Positions 1 to 7,174 of a DNA stretch of 20,632 bases are shown here, in pieces. Source of the DNA: a virus; IMG/VR virus record IMGVR_UViG_3300008261_000200, positions 1 through 20,632 of that record, one strand, 5' to 3'. Within the stretch, counting starts at the first letter, position 1. Each line of letters begins with the position of its first letter. Below the pieces are notes generated by a model. The model saw nothing but the letters and a program-made list of their open reading frames with translations, was not told the DNA's origin and did no database searches. A program made the translations under genes and the position numbers.

Positions 1-2116
1 TGCTGCTATCGAGGAACGTGTTGTTCTGCGCTCCGTTCGTGCCGTTACCGGGCAGCAACAGAGTGGTGTAGTCGAAGTATGGATCGGCAGTCAGCGTGAC
101 CGTGCCGCCAATGTTGGGCAACTCCATCGTGGGGGGCGTGAAGTTGTAGGGGTAGCGGGCAATGCCTTTGGTTACGCGCCAATCGTCAAGATATCCATTC
201 CACGGCCAAGTGCCGCCCGGCTGCTGCCCAATGTTCAGCGTTTTAGAAACCGATCCGATTGAGTTGGCATTTGTAATCGTGGCAAACACGCTGCCGTTGA
301 TATATGCCTTGATGACTCCGGCACTGCGTGATGCGGCAAAGTGATACCAAGTTCCGGTCTTAATAAGACCGGTTGCAAAGAAACTTGTGTTGGCAGTCGT
401 TAAGAAGCGTAGCGACCCGTTGTTCTCGATTTGAATCAACCACTCATCAGTCGTTCCCGTAGTCCAAGTGCCGCCCAAAACGTAATACTGATTTGCAAAC
501 GAATTGAGGTAAAACCATCCCTCAATGGTGAAGTCGCCGGTTCCAAAATTGATGCTTTGACTGTACGGAGTCGTTAAGTAATCCCCCGTCCCATCAAACG
601 CCATCGACCCCGTGCCGTACTTCTTCACGCTAGTGCTGATCTGGGCATTGCCCACAGTCTCGTAGTCGGCAACAGCAGCGTTGTCGAAGATGGCTCCGTT
701 GGTGAAGTTGGTGAGCAGTTGGGTGTTGGTAACCGCTGTTGGAGGAGAAGTTGGCGGAGTGAACGTGGACGTTCCGTAGACAGCCGTGCCGTTTACATAT
801 CGAACACCCGACATATACCCAAAAACCGGGTATCCCCCAGACACCGAAAGATCGCCAATACGCAAAGCATCAGTTCCAGTTCCCGGCGCAGAAGACGATG
901 TGCCAAGGCTGCTCGCTACACCGTTAACAAATCCAACATATGAATTTCCGCTACGGGTAACTACTACGTGCTGCCATGCGTTGGCTATAAGTGTTCCAAA
1001 CGTCGCGTTGATGTAATACGTTCCGCTATTGTTTGAGGATAGCGCCAAACCCCACGCTGCACCGTTGCTATAAACCTGAATCCCTATTCCCTTCGTATAC
1101 CATTCACGAATACCGGAGGCGGTGAGCGGATAGGCCCAAAACTCAATCGTAAAGTCGCCAGCCGGAGTCAGTACGGCGTTGTGTGCTATGTCTAAATTAT
1201 CCCCGGCCCCATCAAAGTAACCGCTGCCACCGATACTGCTGGTTGAGTACGGCGTGGTGGGGTTGAAGGGGGAGAAGGGTTGGACGGAGACATCGCCGTT
1301 GCGCGTGATGGCAAAAGCGTTGGAGGAAGCGTCTAGGAAACGGTTGGCTTGGCAGGTCAGCAGCGACGTTCCGCTGATCGCGGTAAGGGGCGTGAGGCTG
1401 GGCGTGAAGTTGGCCGTGTAGACGGCCGTGCCTTTGACTACGCGAAGATTTGAGATATAACCATTTAAGGTATATCCCGAAAGGTTTATTCCACCGATTG
1501 CTGGAGTCGTCGTTACAGTCCAGTTTGAACTGTCGGTTCCTGTTGCAACAGCAGTTCCATTTACATAGATCTTCGTGTCGTTACTCGCGGTGCTATTTCT
1601 AACAACAGCAATGTGGAACCATTGATTTGGCGTAACCGAATTTGCCGGAGAAGAAAAAACGGCTCCCACTCCGTATGTACCTAAAGAAACGGCTCCATTG
1701 CTTAAGATTGACGTACTCAATGCGCCGGTATTTGTCCCAGCCTCAAAAAACGATGATTGAGTGGCTGCTTGAGCATTCAAATAAACCCAGCCTTCAACCG
1801 TATACGCACCAGTTCCAAACGCAAATGCCGTGTTACTCGGCATCGTCAGACGCGTTGCTGTAGCGCCATCAAAATAGTTGCCCCACCCCGTCTGACTGAA
1901 CGGGCTAAACGAGCCTTGGGTGGTATTCCCGTTGCGCGTGATGGTGAAGTTGTTGGTAGACGAATCCAAGAACGTATTGTTCTGGCCGCCATTGGTGCCA
2001 TCGCCGTGCAGCAGGGCAACTACATAGTTGAAGAACGGGTCTACTGCCTGAACGACGTTCGCAAAGAGTCCATAGCCTCGGGCAGTGGCAGCGGCAATTC
2101 GACCAATAAGAGGCAT
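1..2116 (-). CDS. LamG/concanavalin-like multi-domain tail adhesin (3' end cut by window edge)
   Basis: The reading frame is open from ATG 2116 to the left edge: 705 sense codons and no stop, so the C-terminus is missing. AAGGAG sits just upstream (CTTAAGGAGTTGTC-ATG). I see three jelly-roll LamG-type modules. Module 1 is at about residues 80-240 (FDGATATRLTMPSN, YTVEGWVYLN, ending VKGTAVYTANFTP). Module 2 is at about 299-455 (FDGAGDNLDIAHN, DFTIEFWAYP, VNGTAVYGTSTFTPP). Module 3 is at about 500-662 (FDGTGDYLTTPYS, DFTIEGWFYLN, VTKGIARYPYNFTPP). A fourth unit starts at 678. LamG_3/concanavalin folds usually bind glycans, and in phages they occur in tail adhesins. It is the last gene visible in the fibre cassette, so I infer a receptor-binding or virion-surface role. 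The domain type is clear from motifs; the ligand is unknown. Confidence 0.88.
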   Translation of the reverse strand, partial: MPLIGRIAAATARGYGLFANVVQAVDPFFNYVVALLHGDGTNGGQNNTFLDSSTNNFTITRNGNTTQGSFSPFSQTGWGNYFDGATATRLTMPSNTAFAFGTGAYTVEGWVYLNAQAATQSSFFEAGTNTGALSTSILSNGAVSLGTYGVGAVFSSPANSVTPNQWFHIAVVRNSTASNDTKIYVNGTAVATGTDSSNWTVTTTPAIGGINLSGYTLNGYISNLRVVKGTAVYTANFTPSLTPLTAISGTSLLTCQANRFLDASSNAFAITRNGDVSVQPFSPFNPTTPYSTSSIGGSGYFDGAGDNLDIAHNAVLTPAGDFTIEFWAYPLTASGIREWYTKGIGIQVYSNGAAWGLALSSNNSGTYYINATFGTLIANAWQHVVVTRSGNSYVGFVNGVASSLGTSSSAPGTGTDALRIGDLSVSGGYPVFGYMSGVRYVNGTAVYGTSTFTPPTSPPTAVTNTQLLTNFTNGAIFDNAAVADYETVGNAQISTSVKKYGTGSMAFDGTGDYLTTPYSQSINFGTGDFTIEGWFYLNSFANQYYVLGGTWTTGTTDEWLIQIENNGSLRFLTTANTSFFATGLIKTGTWYHFAASRSAGVIKAYINGSVFATITNANSIGSVSKTLNIGQQPGGTWPWNGYLDDWRVTKGIARYPYNFTPPTMELPNIGGTVTLTADPYFDYTTLLLPGNGTNGAQNNTFLDSS
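2..85 (-). repeat. Super-repeat unit copy 2 in the LamG gene
   Basis: This encodes residues 678-705 (from DPYFDY to QNNTFLDSS), the second copy of the block at 1958-2041. Because it lies at the window edge, a further LamG set probably follows outside. Confidence 0.8.
1296..1311. repeat. 16-base direct repeat, copy 2
   Basis: Exact copy of the 16-base word at 1929-1944, within the start of LamG module 2. Confidence 0.75.
1929..1944. repeat. 16-base direct repeat, copy 1
   Basis: CCGTTGCGCGTGATGG is identical at 1929-1944 and 1296-1311. On the coding strand it gives the AxTRNG strand that opens LamG modules 1 and 2 (NNFTITRNG and NAFAITRNG), a trace of internal duplication. Confidence 0.75.
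1958..2041 (-). repeat. Super-repeat unit copy 1 in the LamG gene
   Basis: This encodes residues 26-53 (from DPFFNY to QNNTFLDSS). The same 28-residue block returns at residues 678-705 with 20 of 28 positions identical, including GTNG and QNNTFLDSS. It marks the start of a composite unit of about 652 residues holding three LamG modules. Confidence 0.8.
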
Positions 2117-2125
2117 GACAACTCC

Positions 2126-2779
2126 TTAAGCAAACCGCGTTTGGGCAGCAAGTACCGTGAACGCCGCGCTACCTGTCTTGATGATCGTGTAAGTATAAGC
2201 ATCAATCCCCGAAGCGTTACCTGATGTCCACGCCGTGCCACCTTGATATTTCGGAGTCACACTCGCTCCGTCCACTTGCACCGCGTTGTTGTAGAACGCC
2301 GGACTGCCCTGCGTAACAAGGAACGCTACCGTGACGCTTTGCCCGGTAGACATCAACGTGTTGAGGGAGGTACCCGAGGAACCACGAAAGTTCACCGTCC
2401 AGTTCGCAGAAGCATTGCTTGTGTAGTATAGAACGCTCTGCGTGGTGACATCGTAGTTAATCGTGCCTGTAGCCGCTGTAGCTGAGATAGTCGTGGTTTC
2501 AGCGGTGTCTGCAACAACCATGGCCAAAACAGACGAAGTTCCATTGAAGGTCTGTGTTGCCGTGAATGTGTTGGCCACGCTAGTCGTAGGAATGCCTGCC
2601 CCGGCAAGCGTAGTTGCGCCAGTGCCACCAGATCCGACTGGAAGGGGATTAGTCAGCGTTACCGCCTGTCCTGACGAGATGGCAATAGCCGTCGTGCCGT
2701 TAGTCTGAATGTTCAGAGCGGCAGTGCTACTACCTGTTTGGACTATGCCCCCGGAGGTGGCGTTAACGATGTTTGTCAT
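2126..2779 (-). CDS. Tail fibre-like structural protein
   Basis: 217 residues, starting at the ATG directly after the stop of the upstream gene (TAAATG), with GGAG six bases before it. The protein is rich in Thr, Ser, Ala and Gly and has no enzyme motif. Residues about 47-62 read LPVGSGGTGATTLAGAG, a linker seen in many phage fibre and collar proteins. The C-terminal half (about 110-217, with SANWTVNFRGSSGTSLN, VAFLVTQG, and the ending AFTVLAAQTRFA) matches my recollection of a beta-rich terminal domain common in aquatic phage fibres. It lies between a small conserved tail-region protein and the LamG adhesin. I infer a fibre or adhesin subunit; the receptor is unknown. Confidence 0.8.
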   Translation of the reverse strand: MTNIVNATSGGIVQTGSSTAALNIQTNGTTAIAISSGQAVTLTNPLPVGSGGTGATTLAGAGIPTTSVANTFTATQTFNGTSSVLAMVVADTAETTTISATAATGTINYDVTTQSVLYYTSNASANWTVNFRGSSGTSLNTLMSTGQSVTVAFLVTQGSPAFYNNAVQVDGASVTPKYQGGTAWTSGNASGIDAYTYTIIKTGSAAFTVLAAQTRFA

Positions 2780-3097
2780 TTAAATCTCCGCACTCCACGG
2801 CAGCGGAAGGCTGACCACAGGAGGATTGATTTTATCATTAAGCTCGCGCTGTACGTTCGCCTCAACCTCGGCCTTGTCCACTCCGTTTGCCCAAATCCAA
2901 CCCAGCACTTCGACTTCGGTCAGATCGGGATAAGCAACAAAGTCACCGCTTGGTGAAGCGAAACCCATGCTGCCGTAGTTGGACGCGCTGTGGTCGCCAT
3001 CTACCGCCGTGCAGCGCCATGCAGCCGTTACAACCACATCTGCGTGCGAGCCGTCCTGCGGCTTAACGACCATGCTCTCAATTTTCCAAGTAGCCAT
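2780..3097 (-). CDS. Conserved small tail-region protein (DUF7936-like)
   Basis: 105 residues from ATG 3097. A TTG two codons upstream (3103) is possible, but AAGGAG (within the end of the sulfotransferase gene) is eight bases before the ATG and too close to the TTG. The sequence opens with MATWKIESM and holds AAWRCTAVDGDHSASNYG, then DLTEVEVLGWIWA, and ends in PPVVSLPLPWSAEI. This resembles a family of about 100 residues found beside fibre genes in aquatic phages, which I recall as DUF7936. No function is established for it. The stop touches the next start (TAAATG), which implies translational coupling with the fibre gene. Confidence 0.8.
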   Translation of the reverse strand: MATWKIESMVVKPQDGSHADVVVTAAWRCTAVDGDHSASNYGSMGFASPSGDFVAYPDLTEVEVLGWIWANGVDKAEVEANVQRELNDKINPPVVSLPLPWSAEI

Positions 3098-3099
3098 TT

Positions 3100-3690
3100 T
3101 CAATACTCCTTGCCAAGAACGTCCTTGGCAAACTGATAGTCGGCTGCGTAGTAGTTGCTAACAAAATCACGAACCTTGTCGGTGATGACGCTGCGGCCAA
3201 AGTCGCTTGCTTTATTCAACACGGGCATCGGCTCATCAAACGTCGCCACAACGCGGGTCAATTCAGCCTGCATATTGTGATAGTCCAGCGCAGTCACTTT
3301 TTGGTGTTTAAGCCAATCAACCTGAGGACGAAACAGCAACAGGCTGTCATCAAATAATGATGAAAAATTATCAACCATCTCATCGTAACTAATTTCTTCT
3401 AGGGTCTTAGTAACGCCTATGCTCTTCAGTTTAGCCTCTACAACTCGCGAAAAAATCCTATGTTGTTTAGCGTAGAGAAGCGCACTCTCAAATCGCTCAA
3501 TAGGATTTCTAAAAAACCCGTAAATTGAGTAATCGACTAAATTTGGATACAACTCAATAAGCTTATCTACGGTTTCGTGTTTTTCTTTCAGCCTAAAAAA
3601 ACCGTATTCCCGCAAATAGCAGCGCAGCGATGTCGATCCCGTTTTTGTCGGGAGTACGAAAGCAATCTTTAGTCGCTTGTCAAAAACCAT
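3100..3690 (-). CDS. Sulfotransferase-like protein (PAPS-binding motifs)
   Basis: 196 residues. Residues 14-22 read PTKTGSTSL, which fits the 5'-phosphosulfate-binding loop of sulfotransferases (PKTGTTxL type). Residues 58-70 read YGFFRNPIERFESA, which fits the 3'-phosphate-binding segment (RxPxERxxSA). The spacing and length suit a compact Sulfotransfer_2-like domain. Such enzymes move sulfate from PAPS to a sugar or other acceptor; the acceptor here is unknown. The gene starts in a TAATG overlap with the 96-aa gene, and its end carries the Shine-Dalgarno of the 105-aa gene, so it belongs to the tail operon. Base composition is unusual: two 60-base blocks (3361-3420 and 3541-3600) are about one third GC, against about 62% in a block of the portal gene. 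This suggests recent acquisition. Confidence 0.72.
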   Translation of the reverse strand: MVFDKRLKIAFVLPTKTGSTSLRCYLREYGFFRLKEKHETVDKLIELYPNLVDYSIYGFFRNPIERFESALLYAKQHRIFSRVVEAKLKSIGVTKTLEEISYDEMVDNFSSLFDDSLLLFRPQVDWLKHQKVTALDYHNMQAELTRVVATFDEPMPVLNKASDFGRSVITDKVRDFVSNYYAADYQFAKDVLGKEY

Positions 3691-3980
3691 TACGGCGTCA
3701 CCTGATCGAAGCCATCGGAATACTTAAATGCCGGAGCACTTGAATCAACAAACTTTAAATTTACCGGGTCCCAAATAAATCCAATTCCGGCATAAATTCC
3801 TCTGAAGCTGTTGTTGTATGAAGTTTGTTTCCATGTAGCGTTATCACCATACAAAGAATGCAAAAAATCAATCCCAACAGGTTCGGATTGCGGAAACGGA
3901 AGATTCCCAATAGTTTCGTTGTTTACCACAACAACTTCGGTCACAACATTGTTTTCATCTAGCTTTGCAAAGTGCGCCAT
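3690..3980 (-). CDS. Conserved small tail-region protein
   Basis: 96 residues opening MAHFAKLDENNVVTEVVVV, with ATWKQTSYNNSFRGIYAGIG at 48-67 and an aromatic, acidic C-terminus. A family with the pattern MAHFAxLDENNxV...WKQTSYN..FR..YAGIG is frequent next to fibre genes in cyanophages and other aquatic phages, but I know of no assigned function. It is soluble, with no signal peptide. Its stop overlaps the sulfotransferase start (TAATG), so the two are probably translated together. GC is lower than in the head genes (26 of 60 bases at 3781-3840). No strong Shine-Dalgarno is visible before ATG 3980. Confidence 0.8.
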   Translation of the reverse strand: MAHFAKLDENNVVTEVVVVNNETIGNLPFPQSEPVGIDFLHSLYGDNATWKQTSYNNSFRGIYAGIGFIWDPVNLKFVDSSAPAFKYSDGFDQVTP

Positions 3981-3983
3981 ATA

Positions 3984-4895
3984 TCACCAAGTAATAGAGC
4001 CAGAGCCATTAAAGGTATACGTTCTGAAGCCGCCAGAAACGGTGACAGTTGGTGATCCAGTAGTAGAAACTGCCGCTGTAAACGCATCTGAATAACGAAT
4101 AATTACAATTCCTGATCCACCGCTACCGCCTACGTTTCCGGTGCTGGCAGTATCGCCATAGGTGCAAGCCTTTGCGCCACCGCCACCGCCACCACCGCCA
4201 GTATTTGCGCTTCCCGAAGTACCGGCTGCTTCTCCAACAGCGCCTGCACCACCGCCGCCGCTACCACCACTACCGGGGCTTCCCTCTCCGCTAATTGCGC
4301 CACCGCCACCGCCACCGCCGCGAGTAACGCTTGCAAAGGTTGACCCTGCTCCGCCTGTTGCGCCTGATCCATTAGCACTTGCGCCACCAGCGCCACCACC
4401 TGCGCCGGAGCCACCTGCGGCACCGTTATTCCCTTGTCCGCTAGTCCCAGCGGCGCCACCCTGACCAAAGGCGGCAACAAAATTACAGAAAATATCTCGG
4501 TCAAGATAATACTGACCACCGCCGCCAGAGCCGCCGTCTGAGGCGGAACCGGAGCCAGCGCCTCGTCCATAGCCACCGGCAGTTGCAGTAATTGAAGAAA
4601 AAACAGAGTTAGAAGCGCTTCCCGGAGAAAACGCCGCAGCGCCGCCACCACCGACTGTCACCGTGTATGTCGTACCAGCAGATATTGAAAATCCGCTTGC
4701 CGTTCTATATCCGCCCGCACCACCACCGCCACCGGCTCGGCCTATGTGGTAGTACGCAGCAACAGAGGAAATATATTCGTAGACTTGATACGAATATCCG
4801 CCTGCGCCACCGCCAGCGACTACAAGATATTCAACAGACGGGGGAGCGGCTGGAGCCCCTTTTGCTGCAAGCAGCAATTGCATTATTCCCGACAT
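3984..4895 (-). CDS. Glycine-rich tail adhesin
   Basis: 303 residues. After a short helix, residues 22-33 read EYLVVAGGGAGG, followed by many Gly runs (up to eight or nine in a row) interrupted by short polar strands such as GGYRTASGFSISAG. The Gly-rich part closes with GGSGIVIIRY near residue 265. The last 35 residues (GGFRTYTFNGSGSITW) form a typical terminal strand pair. This architecture matches the glycine-rich-domain phage proteins and recalls T-even gp38 adhesins, where polyglycine-II helices form the receptor-binding tip. I infer host recognition. The coding strand is dominated by GGN codons, which creates long GC-rich low-complexity DNA. The start follows the fibre stop by one base (TAATATG). 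Confidence 0.85.
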   Translation of the reverse strand: MSGIMQLLLAAKGAPAAPPSVEYLVVAGGGAGGYSYQVYEYISSVAAYYHIGRAGGGGGAGGYRTASGFSISAGTTYTVTVGGGGAAAFSPGSASNSVFSSITATAGGYGRGAGSGSASDGGSGGGGQYYLDRDIFCNFVAAFGQGGAAGTSGQGNNGAAGGSGAGGGAGGASANGSGATGGAGSTFASVTRGGGGGGGAISGEGSPGSGGSGGGGAGAVGEAAGTSGSANTGGGGGGGGAKACTYGDTASTGNVGGSGGSGIVIIRYSDAFTAAVSTTGSPTVTVSGGFRTYTFNGSGSITW

Positions 4896-4896
4896 A

Positions 4897-5994
4897 TTAG
4901 GTCACGTTTCCGTTAACGACGCACACCGTGCCGCTGATGAACAAGATCGTCGCAATGCCGCGTGTTGCCAATGTAATGGTAGCCTTGTCTGCATCGGTTC
5001 CGCCAATGTAGGCGGTCGTAATGCTCATGGTCAGCGTGACGTTGCCGGAAGTGTTATTAAAAATGGAGACGACATCGCCGGTAGAAAAAGTCGCATTCGG
5101 TACGGTGATGCTGCCGCCAGAGCCGACGCCGATGAACCTACCAACATCCGTCGTAGCAAGCGTGTAGGACGTTGTTTTGTCCGATCCCGATTGCGGAATG
5201 GCGCGAATGTTGCCGTATTGGTCGGTTATTTTGCCGGAGGAGTCAATACGCATGCGCTCGGCGCTGTTTGTGCCGAACACCATATTGTTTGCACCAGTCC
5301 CAACAATTGCAAAATCTGTTGCGTTTCCTGTTGAAAGAATGGCTTTTTGCGATCCAACATAAACGGGCGTTGTTACGTTGTCTGGATAAAAGACTTGATA
5401 ACCGCCGTTGGCCGCGCTGCTAGAAAATCTACCTATTTCAGCCGCGCTTGTTCTGACATCAAGCCGTGATGCGGGCGACGCAGTACCAATGCCGACGTTG
5501 CCCGACGTATCCAGCCGCATACGCTCGCTGCCGCCGGTATAGAAGGTCATCGGCGTATAAGCGCCTGTGCCAAGTGCAATACCGCGAATCGTTGATTCTG
5601 TGGCGTTTTGGAAAATATTTAACGCTGCGCTATTAGAAAGATCGGTGTTAGCGTACAAAAGCAAATTTGTTTGAGTTGCCGTCCCGTTTGGAATGGCTTG
5701 GATAATTGTGTTGCCGTTGGTCGTGCTACTCTGAAACGCCAACCGACTTGTCGCCGTCGCATTGGACATATCGCCCGTAATGCGCCGTCCGGTGCCGATG
5801 AAGTTCAGATTCCCGTTAGCGTCGATATTCCCGCTAAACGAAACAGGATTCGCAAACGCCACATTCTGTGCGGCATCAATTGTCATCGCAGTCGTGCCAG
5901 CACCCGGACCGGTCTTGATAACCAACTCGCCAGAAGTATCGCCCGTGACGACAAACGCGGTAGTTAGGCTCGTGCCTGTTGAAATCGTACTCAT
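4897..5994 (-). CDS. Tail fibre protein with GIGT-type repeats
   Basis: 365 residues from ATG 5994, which overlaps the upstream stop as ATGA; an in-frame GTG at 6006 is less likely because no spaced Shine-Dalgarno precedes it. Two related blocks are clear: SERMRLDTSGNVGIGTASP near residues 155-173 and AERMRIDSSGKITDQYG near 245-262. ERMRIDxxGNVGIGTxSP repeats are a hallmark of beta-structured fibres in aquatic phages. From about residue 272 the sequence (TTSYTLATTDVGRFIGVG, then TVPNATFSTGDVVSIFNN) resembles a C-terminal beta domain shared by many fibre proteins. It lies directly after the fibre N-terminal domain gene, so the two may form one appendage. Confidence 0.85.
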   Translation of the reverse strand: MSTISTGTSLTTAFVVTGDTSGELVIKTGPGAGTTAMTIDAAQNVAFANPVSFSGNIDANGNLNFIGTGRRITGDMSNATATSRLAFQSSTTNGNTIIQAIPNGTATQTNLLLYANTDLSNSAALNIFQNATESTIRGIALGTGAYTPMTFYTGGSERMRLDTSGNVGIGTASPASRLDVRTSAAEIGRFSSSAANGGYQVFYPDNVTTPVYVGSQKAILSTGNATDFAIVGTGANNMVFGTNSAERMRIDSSGKITDQYGNIRAIPQSGSDKTTSYTLATTDVGRFIGVGSGGSITVPNATFSTGDVVSIFNNTSGNVTLTMSITTAYIGGTDADKATITLATRGIATILFISGTVCVVNGNVT

Positions 5995-6434
5995 ACCACT
6001 AACCACCTTTGCCCGGCAGGGACAGTCACAGCGTATCCAGAAGCCACAGTCACAGGGCCTACACTCAGTCCGTTACGCTCTGTCGTGATCGTGTAGTTGC
6101 TGGCGATGTTGATGAAGCTCTCAAGGATCGGCTTGTTCGCCGCGTACGCGGGGAAATCGCAAAACACGTCCTTGCTGCCGGCACTGAAGTCGATCAGGCT
6201 TCCGCCAGTGGAAGACGCCAACACGGTCGAGCGCGACAGTGTCGTGCCCGAAGCCGTGTAGGTGCCAATGCCCACTTCCCACTGGGACGTACCGACGATC
6301 GCGTAATACGTCGAATTGCCGTCGCCGATCGCAGCGAACGACTGGTAGCCGGTTTGAGCACCGGCCAGGGTAACGGTCCCCGTACCTGTGGTAGTGGTAG
6401 TCTCTAGGACTCGATCAGCAAGAACGAGGGCCAT
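5991..6434 (-). CDS. Tail fibre/virion protein, N-terminal attachment-type domain
   Basis: 147 residues. GGAGGG lies a few bases before ATG 6434. The start MALVLADRVLETTTTTGTG, then AGAQTGYQSFAAIGDGNST and QWEVGIGTYTASGTTLSRS, match a domain often found at the N-terminus of long phage fibres; the DRVxETTTTxGTG opening is very typical. Here it is a separate short protein that ends about 60 residues after the domain with AGQRWLVV. It may therefore be an adaptor linking the virion to the separately encoded fibre downstream. No catalytic motif is present. Its stop overlaps the next start (ATGA). Confidence 0.83.
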   Translation of the reverse strand: MALVLADRVLETTTTTGTGTVTLAGAQTGYQSFAAIGDGNSTYYAIVGTSQWEVGIGTYTASGTTLSRSTVLASSTGGSLIDFSAGSKDVFCDFPAYAANKPILESFINIASNYTITTERNGLSVGPVTVASGYAVTVPAGQRWLVV

Positions 6435-6446
6435 CTAACCCTCCGA

Positions 6447-6884
6447 TCAAGCAATACGGATGATCGCGTTCGTCGCATCGGCCGTCGGGAAGATGATCGT
6501 AAACGTGCCGTTGGTCGAGGTTTTCGCTCCACCAAAGTCCAGCACACACACCGCAGGGTTGCCCGCTGCCGTGTCGTTGTAGATCAACGCACCGTAAGCC
6601 GTGATCGTCGCACTCGTGAACGACAGATCCGCGAAGTCCGTGAACGCCGTTGTTCCGCTCGAGACCGGCGTGACATTCGTCAGCGTGCCGCCACCAGCCG
6701 AATACGTTCCGGAGTTGGCTACCTCGTTCGTCGCCGTGTACGCCGTCGTCGCCGCCGTGAAGGAGGCACTGTTGTCGTACAGAGCGAGTTTGAAGGTGTT
6801 GCCCGTGCTCGCGGTAAAGTTGTGCACAGCCTGCATCAGCTCGACCTTGAAGCTGGTGCACATGTAATTGCCAGAAAACGCCAT
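6447..6884 (-). CDS. Conserved virion structural protein
   Basis: 145 residues, starting MAFSGNYMCTSFKVELMQAV after a TAGGAGA site. The body is Thr/Ser/Ala-rich beta-type sequence (NTFKLALYDNSASFTAATT, AFTDFADLSFTSATITAYGA) and ends STNGTFTIIFPTADATNAII. I know this as a recurrent small protein in structural modules of tailed phages, next to fibre genes, with no defined role. No signal peptide or membrane segment is evident. Its position between neck-type and fibre genes suggests a tail-tip or appendage component. Confidence 0.8.
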   Translation of the reverse strand: MAFSGNYMCTSFKVELMQAVHNFTASTGNTFKLALYDNSASFTAATTAYTATNEVANSGTYSAGGGTLTNVTPVSSGTTAFTDFADLSFTSATITAYGALIYNDTAAGNPAVCVLDFGGAKTSTNGTFTIIFPTADATNAIIRIA

Positions 6885-6886
6885 TT

Positions 6887-7174
6887 CTATTCTCCTAACA
6901 GATGGACCAGCTCAGGATGCCCCGCCTCACGGAGCCGGTTGGCTACCGTAACACGGTCTTGCTCGATGGCCTCGTTTAAATAAAAGGCCACCACGTGCTT
7001 AACGCTCTCTTTAAACGCTCTCGCCTGCTCACGGACTGCCGGGTGCGACTGATCCCCAACGTACACGATCTTGTCCGCAGCGCGCTGCGCGAGCTCCTCA
7101 ACAGTCCACCCGCGGTGTTGGGTGGTTTGTACGGTTACCCCGCCGACTAGGACGGGGGATGAAACATTGATCAT
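6887..7174 (-). CDS. Conserved small helical protein, unknown function
   Basis: 95 residues. The start overlaps the upstream stop (ATGA). The first 20 residues are beta-like (MINVSSPVLVGGVTVQTTQ). The rest is predicted helical and charged: TVEELAQRAADKIVYVGDQS, HPAVREQARAFKESVKHVV, and a C-terminal RLREAGHPELVHLL. I recognise the pattern AxKIxYVGxxSHPxxREQAxAF as conserved among aquatic podovirus-like genomes at this location, but no function is known to me. No cysteines, no membrane segment. Its reproducible place between an adaptor protein and fibre genes points to a morphogenesis or packaging-related role, which is inference. Confidence 0.75.
   Translation of the reverse strand: MINVSSPVLVGGVTVQTTQHRGWTVEELAQRAADKIVYVGDQSHPAVREQARAFKESVKHVVAFYLNEAIEQDRVTVANRLREAGHPELVHLLGE

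Noticed and set aside
1757-2224. 155-codon plus-strand frame near the left side
   Set aside because: It crosses the junction of two minus-strand genes (LamG adhesin and fibre) and has no domain pattern.
4162-4330. CRISPR-like or tandem repeat appearance of the GCCACC-rich stretch
   Set aside because: Units are irregular and stay in frame with Gly codons; there are no spacers of uniform length.
4162-4464. Proline-rich plus-strand open frame (poly-Pro)
   Set aside because: It is the complement of the GGN codons of the glycine-rich adhesin, not a proline-rich protein gene.
4130-4651. 173-codon minus-strand frame inside the glycine-rich adhesin gene
   Set aside because: Alternate-frame reading of the same GGN repeats giving Ala/Val/Gln-rich nonsense; no start site with a ribosome-binding sequence.
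6415-6861. 148-codon minus-strand frame overlapping the 145-aa structural gene
   Set aside because: Shifted frame of a gene with a clear start, Shine-Dalgarno and family pattern; the product is rich in His, Cys and Arg and looks like a shadow.
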